NCBI GenBank assembly: GCA_030151925.1
Contig: JASLCY010000139.1
Coordinates: 1 to 16,006, forward strand
Length of the DNA stretch: 16,006 bases
Source: Oligoflexus sp.
Lineage (GTDB): Bacteria > Bdellovibrionota_B > Oligoflexia > Oligoflexales > Oligoflexaceae
Reading direction: 5' to 3'
The notes under the pieces are model-generated. The model had not been told where the DNA came from and did not search any database. It worked only from the letters and a program-made list of their open reading frames with translations. A program made the position numbers and the translations under genes. Of this stretch, positions 15,279-16,006 are shown in pieces; the first letter of the stretch is position 1, and every line of letters begins with the position of its first letter.

Positions 15279-15285
15279 GCGTTGA

Positions 15286-16006
15286 TTACCAGATCTTCAC
15301 GACGTCTTCCGGTTTGAGGACCATGGCGTCGCCCTGCTTGCACTGGAAAGCTTCCGCGAAGGCCGGCTGGTTCTTCAGCTGCTGATTCACGCGAGCGTAG
15401 CCGCGCGAGTGCGGATCGGTCTTGAGCATCTGCTCGGCGTAGCCGGGGAGCTCCACTCCGCACCAGAGGCGTCCGTATTGGAGGAAAAACGCCTTCTTCT
15501 GCTCGAGCGTGCCTTTGCCGTTCGGGAACGCGGCGCGGTAGGCGAACGTTACGCCCGTGAGGTCGCCGATGTTCTCACCGAGGGTGAGCTGCCCGTTGTG
15601 CCCGATCTTATCGAATTGATCCGCGAGCTTCTTGCCGCGGCCCCGGAAGGCCTCGATGTCCTTCTCGGCCATCCACTGGCGAAGTTTGCCGTCCGAGTCG
15701 AACTTCGCGCCCTGGTCGTCGATCCCGTGCCCGAGCTCGTGGCCGATGACCGCGCCCACGGCGCCGAGGTTGGCCTCATCCGAAAGGTTCGGATCGTAGA
15801 ACGGGAACTGCAGGATGCCGATCGGCATCACGAACTTGTTGTCCACCGGGCTGTAATAAGCGTTGACGGTGAGCGGGCCCATGCCCCAGCGGTTGCGGTT
15901 GCGCGGACCCTTGAGCTCGTTATACATGCGCTCGGTCTGCGCGAGCTTCAGGTGGCGGATGTTCTCGAGGGGCGTCGTCGCCGAATACTGCGCCGGAGGA
16001 TTGAAG
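15286..16006 (-). CDS. M13 family (neprilysin/PepO-type) zinc metallopeptidase, C-terminal part
   Basis: The frame is open from the TAA at 15286-15288 to the right edge, giving the last 240 residues of a protein that in this family usually has 630-700. M13 enzymes are zinc endopeptidases that cleave short peptides, usually outside the cytoplasm. All core motifs are visible: NAYYSPVDNKFVMPIGILQFPFY, the zinc site VIGHELGHGIDDQGAKF (HExxH as HELGH), and ENIGDLTGV supplying the third zinc ligand Glu and the Asp of the ExxxD motif. The ending, with RVNQQLKNQPAFAEAFQC, a Lys-Pro-Glu-Asp segment and terminal VKIW, matches the invariant C-terminal tryptophan of neprilysin relatives. HELGH has Gly where neprilysin has Thr. 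The N-terminal domain and any signal peptide lie outside the window. A strong hairpin follows the stop codon, and 247 nt separate it from the ADCK-like gene, so it is probably a separate transcript. Confidence 0.94.
   Translation of the reverse strand, partial: FNPPAQYSATTPLENIRHLKLAQTERMYNELKGPRNRNRWGMGPLTVNAYYSPVDNKFVMPIGILQFPFYDPNLSDEANLGAVGAVIGHELGHGIDDQGAKFDSDGKLRQWMAEKDIEAFRGRGKKLADQFDKIGHNGQLTLGENIGDLTGVTFAYRAAFPNGKGTLEQKKAFFLQYGRLWCGVELPGYAEQMLKTDPHSRGYARVNQQLKNQPAFAEAFQCKQGDAMVLKPEDVVKIW

Larger units (their letters stand above)
15039..15285. other. Structured intergenic region without a gene
   Basis: No convincing ORF lies here on either strand. The right part holds the 3' hairpin of the peptidase gene, the middle is GC-rich with several short dyads, and the left 60 nt are AT-rich with the DnaA-box match and the TATGGT dyad, as expected for the ADCK-like gene's promoter. 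No clean -35/-10 pair could be picked. Confidence 0.6.

Noticed and set aside
15107..15463. 118-codon minus-strand frame running from the peptidase gene into the intergenic region
   Set aside because: It overlaps the peptidase in another frame, is Arg-rich and has no ribosome site; not a gene.

Overview
The window comes from a GC-rich Gram-negative chromosome. The pointers are two lipoprotein signal peptides, a TolC-type outer-membrane channel, the kbl-tdh threonine pair, an RlmM rRNA methyltransferase, and a very large Ser/Thr-kinase/ATPase signalling protein next to an AgmX/PglI-domain lipoprotein. That mix suits Bdellovibrionota/Oligoflexia or another delta-proteobacteria-like lineage (formerly Deltaproteobacteria, e.g. 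Myxococcota). This placement is an inference; no rRNA or tRNA gene is present to fix it.

Layout. (1) 1-650, minus: N-terminal part of a long FabG4-like 3-oxoacyl-ACP reductase that runs off the left edge. (2) 651-908: divergent intergenic region. (3) 909-6614, plus: a two-gene unit made of a 1669-residue protein (Ser/Thr kinase, AAA-type ATPase, helical repeats, GAF, GGDEF) and, 15 nt later, a lipoprotein with an AgmX/PglI C-terminal domain. (4) 6746-7525, plus: an initiating sugar transferase for a surface polysaccharide. (5) 7661-7786, plus: a 41-residue unknown small protein with an excellent Shine-Dalgarno sequence, preceded by a hairpin-T-tract that overlaps a possible promoter. (6) 7923-8675, plus: a probable lipoprotein with a Ser/Thr/Asn/Gln-rich linker and a ricin-type beta-trefoil. 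(7) 8729-9985, minus: TolC-family protein, convergent with the preceding gene. (8) 10158-13575, minus: rlmM, kbl, tdh in transcription order, ending in tandem hairpins, the second a textbook rho-independent terminator. (9) 13638-15038, minus: UbiB/ADCK-type atypical kinase upstream of rlmM. (10) 15039-15285: a 247-nt structured intergenic region with a perfect DnaA-box match, an inverted repeat and a 14-bp hairpin. (11) 15286-16006, minus: C-terminal catalytic part of an M13 (neprilysin/PepO) metallopeptidase cut by the right edge.

How the genes fit together. Kbl and Tdh form the known threonine-to-glycine route through 2-amino-3-ketobutyrate. The left half looks like a surface and signalling neighbourhood: a predicted c-di-GMP synthase under Ser/Thr-kinase/ATPase/GAF control, an envelope lipoprotein, a polysaccharide-initiating transferase and a carbohydrate-binding-type lipoprotein. 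A shared role in envelope or exopolysaccharide behaviour is inference from proximity only. No CRISPR array, insertion sequence, phage gene or RNA gene was found, and no gene-free stretch exceeds 300 bases. The least familiar items are the kinase-GGDEF fusion with its coupled lipoprotein, the 41-residue ORF, and the structured intergenic DNA near 15.1-15.3 kb.
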